DNA from: an alpha proteobacterium BAL199
Lineage (GTDB): Bacteria; Pseudomonadota; Alphaproteobacteria; Thalassobaculales; Thalassobaculaceae
Direction: 5' to 3'
Assembly: GCA_000171835.1 (NCBI GenBank)
Contig: ABHC01000003.1
Coordinates: 1-64,000 of the forward strand
Length of the DNA stretch: 64,000 nt
In this document: in pieces, positions 1-7,619 of the stretch
Layout: each line of letters opens with the position of its first letter
Position numbering within the stretch: position 1 is the stretch's first letter
The notes under the pieces: model-generated
Database searches by the model: none
What the model saw: the letters and a program-made list of their open reading frames with translations, nothing else
What the model was told of the DNA's origin: nothing
Position numbers and translations under genes: made by a program

Positions 1-7
1 CAGCCTG

Positions 8-832
8 TTAACCGAACAGACCCAACAGGCTCTGCGGCCGCTGGTTGGCAATTCCCAGCGTCTGCACGGACAGCTGCTGAGAGACCTGAGCAGCCGTCAG
101 CTTGGCGGACTCGCGAGCCAGATCGGCATCGACGATGTTGCCCAAGCCTTCTTCCGTGGCATCCGAGATCTGCTCCAGGAACGTGGTCTGCAGCTCGAGG
201 GCACGGACTTCCGCGCCGAGCGAACCCAGAGCCGAGTTCACGGTCGACTCCAGGGCCGAGTACTCGGTCGAGAGCACGGCCTGGGCCAAAGTCGCACTAC
301 CGAACGACGAGCCCGCGAGCCCGAGCACGGTGGTGCGCAGATCCTGGAAGGTCAGCGACAGAGTGCCGCCCGACAGGTTCGACAAGGTGTTGACGTTTGA
401 CGAAGAACTGTCGAGCAGGTTCACGCCGTTGAACACGGCGTTGTCGATGAAGTTAGCCGCCTGAGAGAGCAGCTGGTTGAAGTCTTCCTCCAGAATGGTC
501 CGCTGCGCTGTGGTGATGCCCTCGTTGGAGAGCTCGGTCAGCTTCTGGCGGACAGTCTGCAGCAGATCGGAAATCGCCGTTGTGCCGGCGATCGCGACCT
601 TACCAATGCCTTTGGCGTTATTCAGACCCTGCGTGACGGCGCCGATCGCCTTCAACTCGCCGCGGATACCCTGGGCGATGGAGAAGTTCGAGGCATCGTC
701 GAGCGCGCCCGAGATCTTCAATCCGGTCGAGACGCGGTTCTGGCTGACGTCCAGACGCTTGTTGACCTGGTTGAGGTTACGGAGAGCCACGAATGCACCG
801 ACGTTGGTGTTGATGGAGTTTTGAACGGCCAT
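8..832 (-). CDS. Flagellin
   Basis: This is the structural subunit of the flagellar filament, secreted through the flagellar export channel. The N-terminus (AVQNSINTNVGAFVALRNL) and the next 110 residues are the conserved flagellin N domain, and the C-terminal ~80 residues are the matching helical D0/D1 domain ending in QSLLGLFG. At 274 aa the variable outer domain is very short, as in many alphaproteobacterial flagellins. The start at 832 is preferred over the ATG at 841: a GAGG Shine-Dalgarno lies 9 nt before 832, but it directly abuts 841. The gene stands alone, divergent from the hook genes, with its own promoter upstream. Identification is secure; the paralogue type (FljK, FlaA and so on) cannot be assigned. 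Confidence 0.96.
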   Translation of the reverse strand: MAVQNSINTNVGAFVALRNLNQVNKRLDVSQNRVSTGLKISGALDDASNFSIAQGIRGELKAIGAVTQGLNNAKGIGKVAIAGTTAISDLLQTVRQKLTELSNEGITTAQRTILEEDFNQLLSQAANFIDNAVFNGVNLLDSSSSNVNTLSNLSGGTLSLTFQDLRTTVLGLAGSSFGSATLAQAVLSTEYSALESTVNSALGSLGAEVRALELQTTFLEQISDATEEGLGNIVDADLARESAKLTAAQVSQQLSVQTLGIANQRPQSLLGLFG

Positions 833-904
833 TGTCTTCATCCTCGTTCTAAGGGTGACATCGGCGTTTTGCCGACCTGAACGGATCTAGCCCGTCCTAC
901 CCTC

Positions 905-933
905 ACTAAATACGAGCCGAAGCATATTGTCAA
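905..933 (-). promoter_or_regulatory. Candidate flagellin promoter (sigma-70-like)
   Basis: Read on the minus strand, a perfect TTGACA at 928-933 is followed by a 17-nt spacer and TTTAGT at 905-910. This would start transcription near 898, about 65 nt before the flagellin start codon. The surrounding 940-985 region is AT-rich, which suits a strong upstream element. A small hairpin (TCGGC/GCCGA, 861-875) lies in the predicted leader. The call rests on sequence match only; a flagellar sigma factor or an activator could also be involved. Confidence 0.5.
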
Positions 934-1205
934 GTATTTTAGTAAAATTTATCACAAATTAATTTCGTTATAGAATCTATACGCGTTGACCGTTTGCACG
1001 GTCCGTACCGAATGGCAGAAAGCCGACGCCATCGACCGATTCCGATAGGTACGAGGCCAGTTGGCCGGCCAGTTCGGGCTCCAGCTCGGCAACCTCGGGC
1101 AAACAAACCGGCAGAAATTACCGAGCCCGGCAGATCCTGCCGGTTCCATACCGACTCATCTCACCTAAGCCATTGATATTTCGCCATAGATGCATCGATT
1201 GAAAA

Positions 1206-1221
1206 TGGCCCGCTTGTTGCG
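1206..1221 (+). promoter_or_regulatory. Sigma-54 promoter of fliK
   Basis: TGGCCCG-CTTG-TTGCG closely matches the sigma-54 consensus TGGCACG-N4-TTGCW. The invariant GG is at 1207-1208 and GC at 1219-1220, with the required 10-nt separation between them. Transcription would begin near 1232, which leaves a ~25-nt leader carrying the AGGTGA ribosome site before the ATG at 1257. Hook-stage flagellar genes in alphaproteobacteria are classically sigma-54 dependent, so position and sequence agree. Confidence 0.75.
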
Positions 1222-1256
1222 TGATCTGGATCGGACACGACCAATCAGGTGACGCC

Positions 1257-3113
1257 ATGGATCTCAATCCGCTGGACATCAAAGCCTCCCAAACCTCGAA
1301 CGGGAGCCCGCGATACCGCGTAAGCGGAGATGTCGGTTTCCAGAGCGTCATGGACCTGGCGGCGCGTCGCAACCCGACCGAACCGGCACGCCCCGAGCCG
1401 TCCCGGCGCTCCGAGGCGCCCCGCGACCTGCCCTCTAGGGTCGATGATCATCACCAGGACGATGCTCCCGACGTCGTGCGAGTCGAGGACGACGACCGCA
1501 TCACAGGCTCGGAGAAGTCCGACAATCGACACTCTGAGCCACAGGTCGATGAGACGAGCGTGATAGCGGCAATCGCTGTCGAGATCGCGAAGCCGTCAGC
1601 GCCCTCAGGTCCGACGATCACCACCGAGGAGGCACCGACGGTTGCCGTTGACGGCGCCCAGCTCGCTCCGGCGATTCCGCAGTCGACTCCGACACCTACT
1701 CCTGTAGGAGCGCCTTCCGCAGAACAAACAACCGCTCCGGCGCAGCCAGCGGTCCCGACGCCTTCCTCCGCGACACCGACGTCCCCCTTGCCCGCAATCG
1801 TCGCGCCGCCGGCAGCCGTTACGGCGCAGGCAGGTGCAGGACAAGGTGCCGGGCAACAGGTGCCGCAGCAGGCGCCCACTGTCGTCGCACCAGCCACTGC
1901 AGCCGCTGAACTGCCGTCCGGCATGACACCGCCTGCGACGGCCACACAAACGGCCGAACGCGCACCGGGTGGTCCCGCCGCCGCGCAGCAAAGCGACACG
2001 GCATCGGCACAACGCACGGCAGCGCCGGCGACAACCGCCGCGTCAACGCCGGTGACGCCGGCCGCGACAGCCTCCCAGAACACGCAGGATAATAAAGCGT
2101 TGCGCGGCGCGGCGATCACCGTCGAGCCGGCTACGGTCGTGGCCCGCACCCAGGGAGTGTCGTCGGCCGTCCTCGTTCAGGCTCATCTGGCGGCCGCCGG
2201 CGACGCAGGCTCAAAGGCCGCCATCCAACCCGGTCAGAGCGCCGCGGCAGGTCAGGCAGGCACCACGCTGCATGTCGGCGGCGGACAGCCGCTGTTTGTC
2301 GGCGCTGACGCCGGCGCAGCGCAGTCCGGCGGCCAGGGCGGCAATGGAACCGGCGGACAGTCCGGCAACAACTCGCAGAATGGCGGTCAGGCGAACGGTG
2401 GTCAGGCTCAGGCCAACGGCGGGTTTACGTTCGGCACGGCGACCATCGGCCAGCGCGGCTTCGGCGGCGACGCCGCCCGATCGCAGTTCCAGCAGATCCT
2501 CGAAACCCGGACGGCCCGCGCGCCGCTCCCGGGTCCCGGCGGCACCGGATCGATGCCGGCCGGCGCCACCTCAACTCTTGCGACCAGTTCTATGACGGCC
2601 GGGCCAGGCGGACTCCAGAGCACACTACCCGCCGCTATGGCCTCACGGGCGGAGGCGACCGCCCATGGACGACCCGGTGCCCTTCCAGGCACCGCGGTCG
2701 GCCAGGTCGCCGTGAAGCTGGTGAGTTCGGCTGCTGACGGCGGCGGTCGTATGACGGTCCGACTCAATCCCGAGGAACTCGGCAAGGTCGACGTGAAGCT
2801 TGAATTCGGCCGGGACGGCATGGTGCGCGCAATGATCAGCGCAGAGCGGCCAGAAACCCTGGACATGCTGCAGCGCGACGCCCGCGCTCTTGAAAAAGCA
2901 CTGCAGGAAGCCGGGTTGAAAACCGACCAGAACTCGCTCGAATTCGATCTGCGCGGTGGTCACGGCCAACCGACAGAGCGCGATGAACGCAGCGTCGCAT
3001 CCCGGTCTCCCTCGACATCGACACAGCAGAGCGTCGAGGCCGATCCCCAACCCGACACCCAGACCGGCTCCGGTAGCGCCCGTGAAGACGGCAGCTACGA
3101 CCTAGTGGCCTGA
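1257..3113 (+). CDS. fliK: Flagellar hook-length control protein FliK
   Basis: This is the secreted molecular ruler that sets hook length and triggers the switch of export specificity from hook to filament subunits. The C-terminal ~120 residues form the Flg_hook domain, with the typical core (RLNPEELGKVDVKLEFGRDG). The ~450 residues before it are low-complexity Ala/Pro/Thr/Gln/Gly-rich sequence, as expected of a ruler. The ATG at 1257 is chosen over a GTG at 1221 because 1221 lies inside the sigma-54 promoter and 1257 has an AGGTGA ribosome site. That gives 618 aa. It is followed after 11 nt by flgD, indicating an operon. Confidence 0.93.
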   Translation: MDLNPLDIKASQTSNGSPRYRVSGDVGFQSVMDLAARRNPTEPARPEPSRRSEAPRDLPSRVDDHHQDDAPDVVRVEDDDRITGSEKSDNRHSEPQVDETSVIAAIAVEIAKPSAPSGPTITTEEAPTVAVDGAQLAPAIPQSTPTPTPVGAPSAEQTTAPAQPAVPTPSSATPTSPLPAIVAPPAAVTAQAGAGQGAGQQVPQQAPTVVAPATAAAELPSGMTPPATATQTAERAPGGPAAAQQSDTASAQRTAAPATTAASTPVTPAATASQNTQDNKALRGAAITVEPATVVARTQGVSSAVLVQAHLAAAGDAGSKAAIQPGQSAAAGQAGTTLHVGGGQPLFVGADAGAAQSGGQGGNGTGGQSGNNSQNGGQANGGQAQANGGFTFGTATIGQRGFGGDAARSQFQQILETRTARAPLPGPGGTGSMPAGATSTLATSSMTAGPGGLQSTLPAAMASRAEATAHGRPGALPGTAVGQVAVKLVSSAADGGGRMTVRLNPEELGKVDVKLEFGRDGMVRAMISAERPETLDMLQRDARALEKALQEAGLKTDQNSLEFDLRGGHGQPTERDERSVASRSPSTSTQQSVEADPQPDTQTGSGSAREDGSYDLVA

Positions 3114-3124
3114 GGAGAAGCAGC

Positions 3125-3793
3125 ATGGATTCCGTCAGCCCGATCAGCACCAGCGGCACGAAATCGTCCACCTCGGCCGACAAGCTGAGCAAGGACTTCG
3201 ACATGTTCCTGACTCTGCTGACCACTCAGCTGAAGAACCAGGACCCGCTCGATCCGATGGACAACTCCGAGATGGTCAACCAGCTCGTGCAGTTCTCCAA
3301 CGTTGAGCAGCAGATCGCCCAGAACAAGAATCTGGAGCAGATGATCCTGTTGCTGAACTCTCAGTCGGCTGCTTCGTCGGTTTCCTACATCGGCCGCGAC
3401 GTCCAGTTCACCGACAGCACGACAGTGTACGACGGCACGAAGCCGGTCACTTTCGGCTACACGCCGACAAAAACCGCTGAGTCTGTAAAGATCGACATCG
3501 CCGACGCGGATGGCAAGATCATCCGGACCGTCGATGGCGAACGCTCGGCGAGCCGCCACACCTTCGTCTGGGACGGCCTGGACAAGGACGGCGCCGCCGC
3601 TCCGGCAGGCCAGTACACCTTCCTGGTGAAGGCGAAGGACGCGTCCGACAAGAACATCACGGTCGACAAGGACATCACCGGCCACGTCACCGGCGCCGCA
3701 AGCGATGCGACGGGCAACTACCTGCTCATCGGCGACCTCGCGGTGGACGTGACCAAGGTCGTCGCAGTCAGAGAAACCGCCGCGTCGTCATAA
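3125..3793 (+). CDS. flgD: Flagellar hook assembly scaffold FlgD
   Basis: This is the hook cap protein that sits at the tip of the growing hook and promotes FlgE polymerisation. The N-terminal domain carries the FlgD signature (FLTLLTTQLKNQDPLDPMDN, residues ~30-50, followed by the FSNVEQQ segment). The C-terminal half has the FlgD Ig/tudor-like portion (RHTFVWDGLDKDGAAAPAG). Length (222 aa) is normal. A GAGGAGA ribosome site lies upstream, and the gene follows fliK by 11 nt. Confidence 0.96.
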   Translation: MDSVSPISTSGTKSSTSADKLSKDFDMFLTLLTTQLKNQDPLDPMDNSEMVNQLVQFSNVEQQIAQNKNLEQMILLLNSQSAASSVSYIGRDVQFTDSTTVYDGTKPVTFGYTPTKTAESVKIDIADADGKIIRTVDGERSASRHTFVWDGLDKDGAAAPAGQYTFLVKAKDASDKNITVDKDITGHVTGAASDATGNYLLIGDLAVDVTKVVAVRETAASS

Positions 3794-3880
3794 CGACACC
3801 GGCAACCAATCGGCAGAACGCCACGGAGCAACCCTCTCAGTCACCCGCCGAAACCGGGTGCGCAATCGGAGGCAAAAACA

Positions 3881-5182
3881 ATGAGTATCTATGGCGGTAT
3901 GTTTTCGGGGGTGTCGGCGCTTGCCGCGCAGTCCCAGGCGTTTGGAATCATCTCCGACAACATCGCGAACGTGAACACGATCGGCTACAAGGATACGACA
4001 GCTCGGTTCCAGACCCTGGTCACCGAATCGTCATCGAGCAGCCGATACTCGCCCGGTGGCGTGTTGGCCCGGCCGTTCGTCAACCCTGAGAAGCAGGGCC
4101 TGCTGCAGGGCACCACGTCGAATACCGACATCTCTCTGGTCGGTGACGGATTCTTCATCGTGAACGAGAACGACGATCCGCTGACCAGTGGCGGCGAATA
4201 CCTGTTGACCCGCGCCGGGTCGTTCACCGAGGACGAAGAAGGCAACCTGGTGAACGCGGCCGGATTCTTCCTGCAGGGTTGGCGAACCGACTCTACCGGG
4301 ACCATCGTGAACTCCAACACCAAGGACCAGCTCTCCAGCCTGGAGACGGTGAACCTCGCCGGCTTCACCTCGGTGTCGAACCCGTCGTCGACCGCCAATC
4401 TCGCGGTCAACCTGCCGGCCAACGCCACCACCGCATCGACCCAGACCACCAACCTGACGATCTTCGACTCGCTGGGTGTCGAACACCTGATGACGATCAA
4501 CTGGACCAAGAACGCCCAGGCCAACGAATGGGCCTACTCGCTCGACGTGACCAACCAGGCCGGCACCACGACCGCCGCGATCGTCGCCGGTACCATCGAC
4601 TTCGATCCGGCCGACGGCACCATCGAAGACATCGACAACGGCGGTACCCTGGTCGATGGGGATACAGCCCAGACTACGTTGCCAATCACCGCTCTGGCCT
4701 TCGGCAGCGGTGCGGCGGCATCCAGCATCGTCATCAACTGGGGAACGGTCGGCCAGACCAACGGCATGAGCCAGTTGAGCGGGTCCTATGAGGCGACCTT
4801 GCTGAACCAGAACGGCTCCTCGCCCTCGGCCCTGACCGCCGTCGAGATCGACAACGAAGGCGTCGTGACGGCACGTTTCAAGAACGGCGACACCCGACCG
4901 ATCTACAAGATCGCCATCGGCACCGTCCCGGCCGCCACCGAATTGCGCAGCGAGAACGGGAACGCCTACAAGCTGTCGAGCCGGTCCGGCGACCTGCTGC
5001 TGACGGAAGCCGGCCTGCAGGGTGCAGGGGCGATCGAATCATCGGCGCTCGAACAATCGACGGTCGATCTGTCGGACGAGTTCACCGATCTCATCATCAC
5101 CCAGCGCGCCTACTCGGCGGCAACCAAGCTGATCACCACCGGCGACGAGTTGCTCGACGAGATCATCCGCGTGAAGCGGTAA
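3881..5182 (+). CDS. flgE: Flagellar hook protein FlgE
   Basis: This is the structural subunit of the hook, the universal joint between rod and filament. Residues ~1-40 are the basal-body rod motif (SDNIANVNTIGYK). Then come the FlgE/F/G beta domains (TDISLVGDGFFIVNE), a middle variable domain, and the C-terminal helix with the conserved ITQRAYSAATKLITTGDELL segment. The length of 433 aa is typical. A GGAGG ribosome site precedes the ATG, and an 87-nt gap separates it from flgD. The gene ends at a double hairpin with a strong terminator. Confidence 0.96.
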   Translation: MSIYGGMFSGVSALAAQSQAFGIISDNIANVNTIGYKDTTARFQTLVTESSSSSRYSPGGVLARPFVNPEKQGLLQGTTSNTDISLVGDGFFIVNENDDPLTSGGEYLLTRAGSFTEDEEGNLVNAAGFFLQGWRTDSTGTIVNSNTKDQLSSLETVNLAGFTSVSNPSSTANLAVNLPANATTASTQTTNLTIFDSLGVEHLMTINWTKNAQANEWAYSLDVTNQAGTTTAAIVAGTIDFDPADGTIEDIDNGGTLVDGDTAQTTLPITALAFGSGAAASSIVINWGTVGQTNGMSQLSGSYEATLLNQNGSSPSALTAVEIDNEGVVTARFKNGDTRPIYKIAIGTVPAATELRSENGNAYKLSSRSGDLLLTEAGLQGAGAIESSALEQSTVDLSDEFTDLIITQRAYSAATKLITTGDELLDEIIRVKR

Positions 5183-5209
5183 CGTACGCCCCCCGCAAGC
5201 GTTACCGCT
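5175..5209 (+). repeat. Inverted repeat across the flgE stop codon
   Basis: Perfect 10-bp arms AGCGGTAACG (5175-5184) and CGTTACCGCT (5200-5209) are separated by 15 nt. The TAA stop codon of flgE lies inside the left arm. The hairpin immediately precedes the rho-independent terminator and may protect the mRNA 3' end or act as a first stem of the terminator. Confidence 0.7.
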
Positions 5210-5216
5210 CAGCCTC

Positions 5217-5246
5217 GCCCCGGCCATCTGGCCGGGGCTTTTTTTT
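5217..5246 (+). terminator. Rho-independent terminator after flgE
   Basis: A 9-bp perfect GC stem (GCCCCGGCC / GGCCGGGGC) with an ATCT loop is followed directly by eight T residues. It lies 35 nt after the flgE stop codon and closes the fliK-flgD-flgE unit before sciP. Confidence 0.95.
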
Positions 5247-5338
5247 ATGGCTGGAACGAATTCAACACGAACTGCTCGACATTAGGCGTTTGTTAAGAGG
5301 CCGTTGGCACACTGTCCCCAGGAACAAAACAGCTCTTG

Positions 5339-5668
5339 ATGGTCATGGGCGGACAAGCGGCTACCAAAAACACATCACTGCGACCCGAGCACGTCACCGG
5401 CCCCGATGGCACGGCGATTGGCATCGACGACCTGCCACCCCCGGAAACCACCCGTTGGGTGATGCGTCGCAAGGCCGAGGTCGTGTCTGCCGTCCGCGGT
5501 GGGTTACTGTCCCCGGAGGAAGCGTGCGGACGCTGGAACCTCTCGCTCGAAGAGCTCGAGTCCTGGCAACGGCTAATCGACCGCTACGGCGTGCGCGGCC
5601 TGCGCGCCACCAGGCTCCAGCAATACCGCGGATCCGGACGTCGCTCGGTTGCGGCAGGTCACCGATAG
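5339..5668 (+). CDS. sciP: SciP-like CtrA inhibitor (DUF1153)
   Basis: This is a small helix-turn-helix protein of the DUF1153 family. In Caulobacter, SciP binds the master regulator CtrA and blocks its activation of flagellar and division genes. The family core is clear: LPPPETTRWVMRRKAEVV, then AVRGGLLSPEEACGRW, then LEELESWQRLIDRYGVRGL and RATRLQQYR. The start may be ATG 5339 or ATG 5345; an AGGA lies at 5320-5323. The C-terminal ~12 residues are non-conserved. Its place beside hook genes fits a role in timing flagellar transcription. Confidence 0.88.
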   Translation: MVMGGQAATKNTSLRPEHVTGPDGTAIGIDDLPPPETTRWVMRRKAEVVSAVRGGLLSPEEACGRWNLSLEELESWQRLIDRYGVRGLRATRLQQYRGSGRRSVAAGHR

Positions 5669-5674
5669 TCTGGC

Positions 5675-6550
5675 TTAGTCGCCCGACTGGTTCTGCACCC
5701 ATCCCCTGACGATTTCAGAAACCCGATGCATTGTCCGGTCCCAGGGATCGGCAATGCGCTTTCCAATCGGAAGAATGGATGAAAACCAGGGGTCTCTGCC
5801 TCCGATCAGGTAGGCGGCCGGAACCGGACGACCGTGGAACTCGATGCAGGGCACGCCAAGGCCGCCGGCGATCGTTGCCACCGAAGTGTTGGCGCTGACC
5901 ACACCATCGAGCGCAGCGGTCAGGGCGGCCGACCCGTCCAAGTCATCGAACAGGTCAATATCGTCGAACGGGTGCACCAACACCCCGAACCGTTCGTTGA
6001 TTTCGGCCAACTCATCGCGGCAGTCGTCGTACTGAAGGTTGACGAACACCGCACCGCGGACCTTCAGGATCGGTTCAAGATCGGAAACCGCGGCGTAGAA
6101 TTGGTTGCGCAAGCGGCCCTGCACCCCGCTGCGCCAGGACAGTCCGATCTTCGGTCCGGCCCCGAGGGCATCGAGCCGACGGCGCATATCGGCAACCCGC
6201 TGTGCGTCCGGCCTGAACAGCGTGCGGTCACGCGGAAACCGATCGGCCGATCCCCGAACGTGCTGGCCAAGGCTGCCGGTCGGCATCGCGATATCGAACC
6301 GCTCTTCGCCTCGCTCCGCCGGGAGGAACGGCGATGCGACCACCCGCACCGATGGAAGTGACCGCGCGAGCAACGTCAAAAGCTTCGGCGACGCCTCAAG
6401 AGTGATGTCCCCGCCCCGCTCGACCACATCCTGAACCATCGTGGCAAATCGGATTTCATCGCCAATGCCCTGCTCTCGATAGAGAAACACACGCTGACCG
6501 GTGAGCGTGTACGGACCGTGCGTTTCTGGTTGTGGTCGATCATGGGACAT
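5675..6550 (-). CDS. Glycosyltransferase domain protein, FlmG-like without TPRs
   Basis: The 291-aa protein is the GT-B-like domain usually found at the C-terminus of TPR-glycosyltransferases. These include the FlmG family, which adds nonulosonic sugars to flagellin in Caulobacter. Supporting motifs are EQGIGDEIRFATMV near residue 30, GLSWRSGVQG near 160 (sugar-nucleotide region), and the C-terminal segment LDGVVSANTSVATIAGGLGV. No TPR repeats precede it: the ORF starts cleanly at 6550, so it is either a domain-only enzyme or has lost its N-terminal part. Proximity to flagellin suggests filament modification, but that is inference. Confidence 0.65.
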   Translation of the reverse strand: MSHDRPQPETHGPYTLTGQRVFLYREQGIGDEIRFATMVQDVVERGGDITLEASPKLLTLLARSLPSVRVVASPFLPAERGEERFDIAMPTGSLGQHVRGSADRFPRDRTLFRPDAQRVADMRRRLDALGAGPKIGLSWRSGVQGRLRNQFYAAVSDLEPILKVRGAVFVNLQYDDCRDELAEINERFGVLVHPFDDIDLFDDLDGSAALTAALDGVVSANTSVATIAGGLGVPCIEFHGRPVPAAYLIGGRDPWFSSILPIGKRIADPWDRTMHRVSEIVRGWVQNQSGD

Positions 6551-6613
6551 TTGGGCGATAGGTTTTCGATCCGACAGCGGCTCGAATCACGATATCGCCT
6601 TTTGGAGGAAGCG

Positions 6614-6862
6614 ATGACGGGAACCCGAACCGTCGACCCGGACGACCTGGGGCGCTGGAACATTGTGCCCGGCCAGATGGTGCGGGTCGCCACCCGGCGC
6701 GGCGCCATCGAACTGGCGGCGCGTAGCGACTCCTCCGTGCCGGCCGGCGTGGTCTTCGTCCCGACCTGCTACAGCAAGTCGGCGGCCAGCTTCCTGATCA
6801 ACTCGGCGGTCGACCCGTTCGGCAAGATCCCCGAACTCAAGTCCGCAGCCGCACGGCTCTAA
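6614..6862 (+). CDS. Free-standing molybdopterin-dinucleotide-binding domain
   Basis: The 82-aa product matches only the C-terminal cofactor-binding domain of formate-dehydrogenase alpha subunits. It has the sequence PGQMVRVATRRGAIELAA, then VPAGVVFVPTCYSKSAA, and ends in the family-like DPFGKIPELKS motif. A full enzyme would need about 700-900 more residues upstream, but that space is occupied by the glycosyltransferase on the other strand. A strong GGAGG site at 6604-6608 sits 5 nt before the ATG, so this looks like an expressed small protein rather than a random remnant. It precedes the DUF364 gene by 58 nt. It may be an accessory cofactor-handling protein or the relic of a lost fdhA. Confidence 0.7.
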   Translation: MTGTRTVDPDDLGRWNIVPGQMVRVATRRGAIELAARSDSSVPAGVVFVPTCYSKSAASFLINSAVDPFGKIPELKSAAARL

Positions 6863-6920
6863 GCCGCAAACGCCGCGACAGCCACCGCTGCCCAGTAACC
6901 GGAGAGCCGCCACGGAACCG

Positions 6921-7619
6921 CTGATCGATGTCCTGATCAATGGCGTACCGGACACGCCGTCCGGCCGCATCGTCGTCGGCTTCAACTGGACTGCGGTCGA
7001 GGGGCCGGACTCGGTCGGCTTCGCCGCAACGCCAAGCCGGGTCGATGGAGCCGCAACCACGCCGCAAACCGGGAGCTATGGCGGTCGGGCGCTGTCCGAA
7101 CTGGCCGCACTGGCACGCTCGACCAACCCCTACGAGCGGGCGATCGGCATTGCGGCGGCCAACGCCCACTGGAACGCCGACGCCGTTGACCTCGCTGACG
7201 GCGACGGACTGACCAATGCATCGGGCGACGGGCGCACCGTTGTCGTCGGCCGCTTCCCCGGGTTGGACGTCAAGCTGCCGGGAGCCCAGGTGCTGGAACG
7301 CCATCCCGGACCGGACGACCTGCCAGCCGAACGGGCGCCGGATGTCATCCCAGGGTGTGCCCGGCTGGTCGTCACCGCCTCCACCCTGGTCAACGGCACC
7401 GTTGACAGCCTGTTGGCACTCGCCGGTCCCGGAACCGAGATTACCCTGGTCGGTCCTGGAACCCCACTGTGCCCCAGCCTGTTCCGGATCGGCATCAGCC
7501 GGCTTGCCGGATTCGTCGCCGTCGATCGAGAAGGCTGCATCAAGGCAGTCATGGAAGGCGCCGGCGCCCGGACATTCCGCCGACACGGCCGGGCTGTCGT
7601 GCGTCAGCCGACGTCGTAG
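6921..7619 (+). CDS. DUF4213/DUF364 protein with non-standard start
   Basis: The frame encodes an N-terminal DUF4213-like region (GRIVVGFNWTAVEGPDSVGF, then RALSELAALA and ERAIGIAAANAHWN). A DUF364 Rossmann-like half follows (TASTLVNGTVDSLLALAG, then ITLVGPGTPLCP). Such proteins are annotated as putative heavy-metal chelation proteins; their reaction is unknown. No ATG, GTG or TTG occurs in frame between the upstream stop at 6795 and a TTG at 7263, yet conserved residues extend well before 7263. The CTG at 6921 is proposed as start, with weak ribosome-site support (GGAG at 6901). Its 3' end overlaps the convergent sulfotransferase gene by 16 nt. Confidence 0.6.
   Translation: MIDVLINGVPDTPSGRIVVGFNWTAVEGPDSVGFAATPSRVDGAATTPQTGSYGGRALSELAALARSTNPYERAIGIAAANAHWNADAVDLADGDGLTNASGDGRTVVVGRFPGLDVKLPGAQVLERHPGPDDLPAERAPDVIPGCARLVVTASTLVNGTVDSLLALAGPGTEITLVGPGTPLCPSLFRIGISRLAGFVAVDREGCIKAVMEGAGARTFRRHGRAVVRQPTS

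Larger units (their letters stand above)
842..1256. other. Divergent flagellar intergenic region
   Basis: This gene-free region of about 415 nt separates flagellin from fliK. Besides the two promoters listed separately it holds an AT-rich tract (about 925-985), a perfect palindrome TATAGA-A-TCTATA at 969-981, and a second inverted repeat GACCGT-ttgc-ACGGTC at 988-1003. Both palindromes lie upstream of both promoters and could bind a flagellar regulator such as FlbD or CtrA, but no specific consensus is recognised. Small open frames here lack ribosome sites and homology. Confidence 0.6.

Noticed and set aside
905-933. Vector contamination by a lac promoter
   Set aside because: The similarity is limited to the promoter core. 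The CAP site, lac operator and lacZ sequence are absent, and the region joins smoothly to the flagellin leader.
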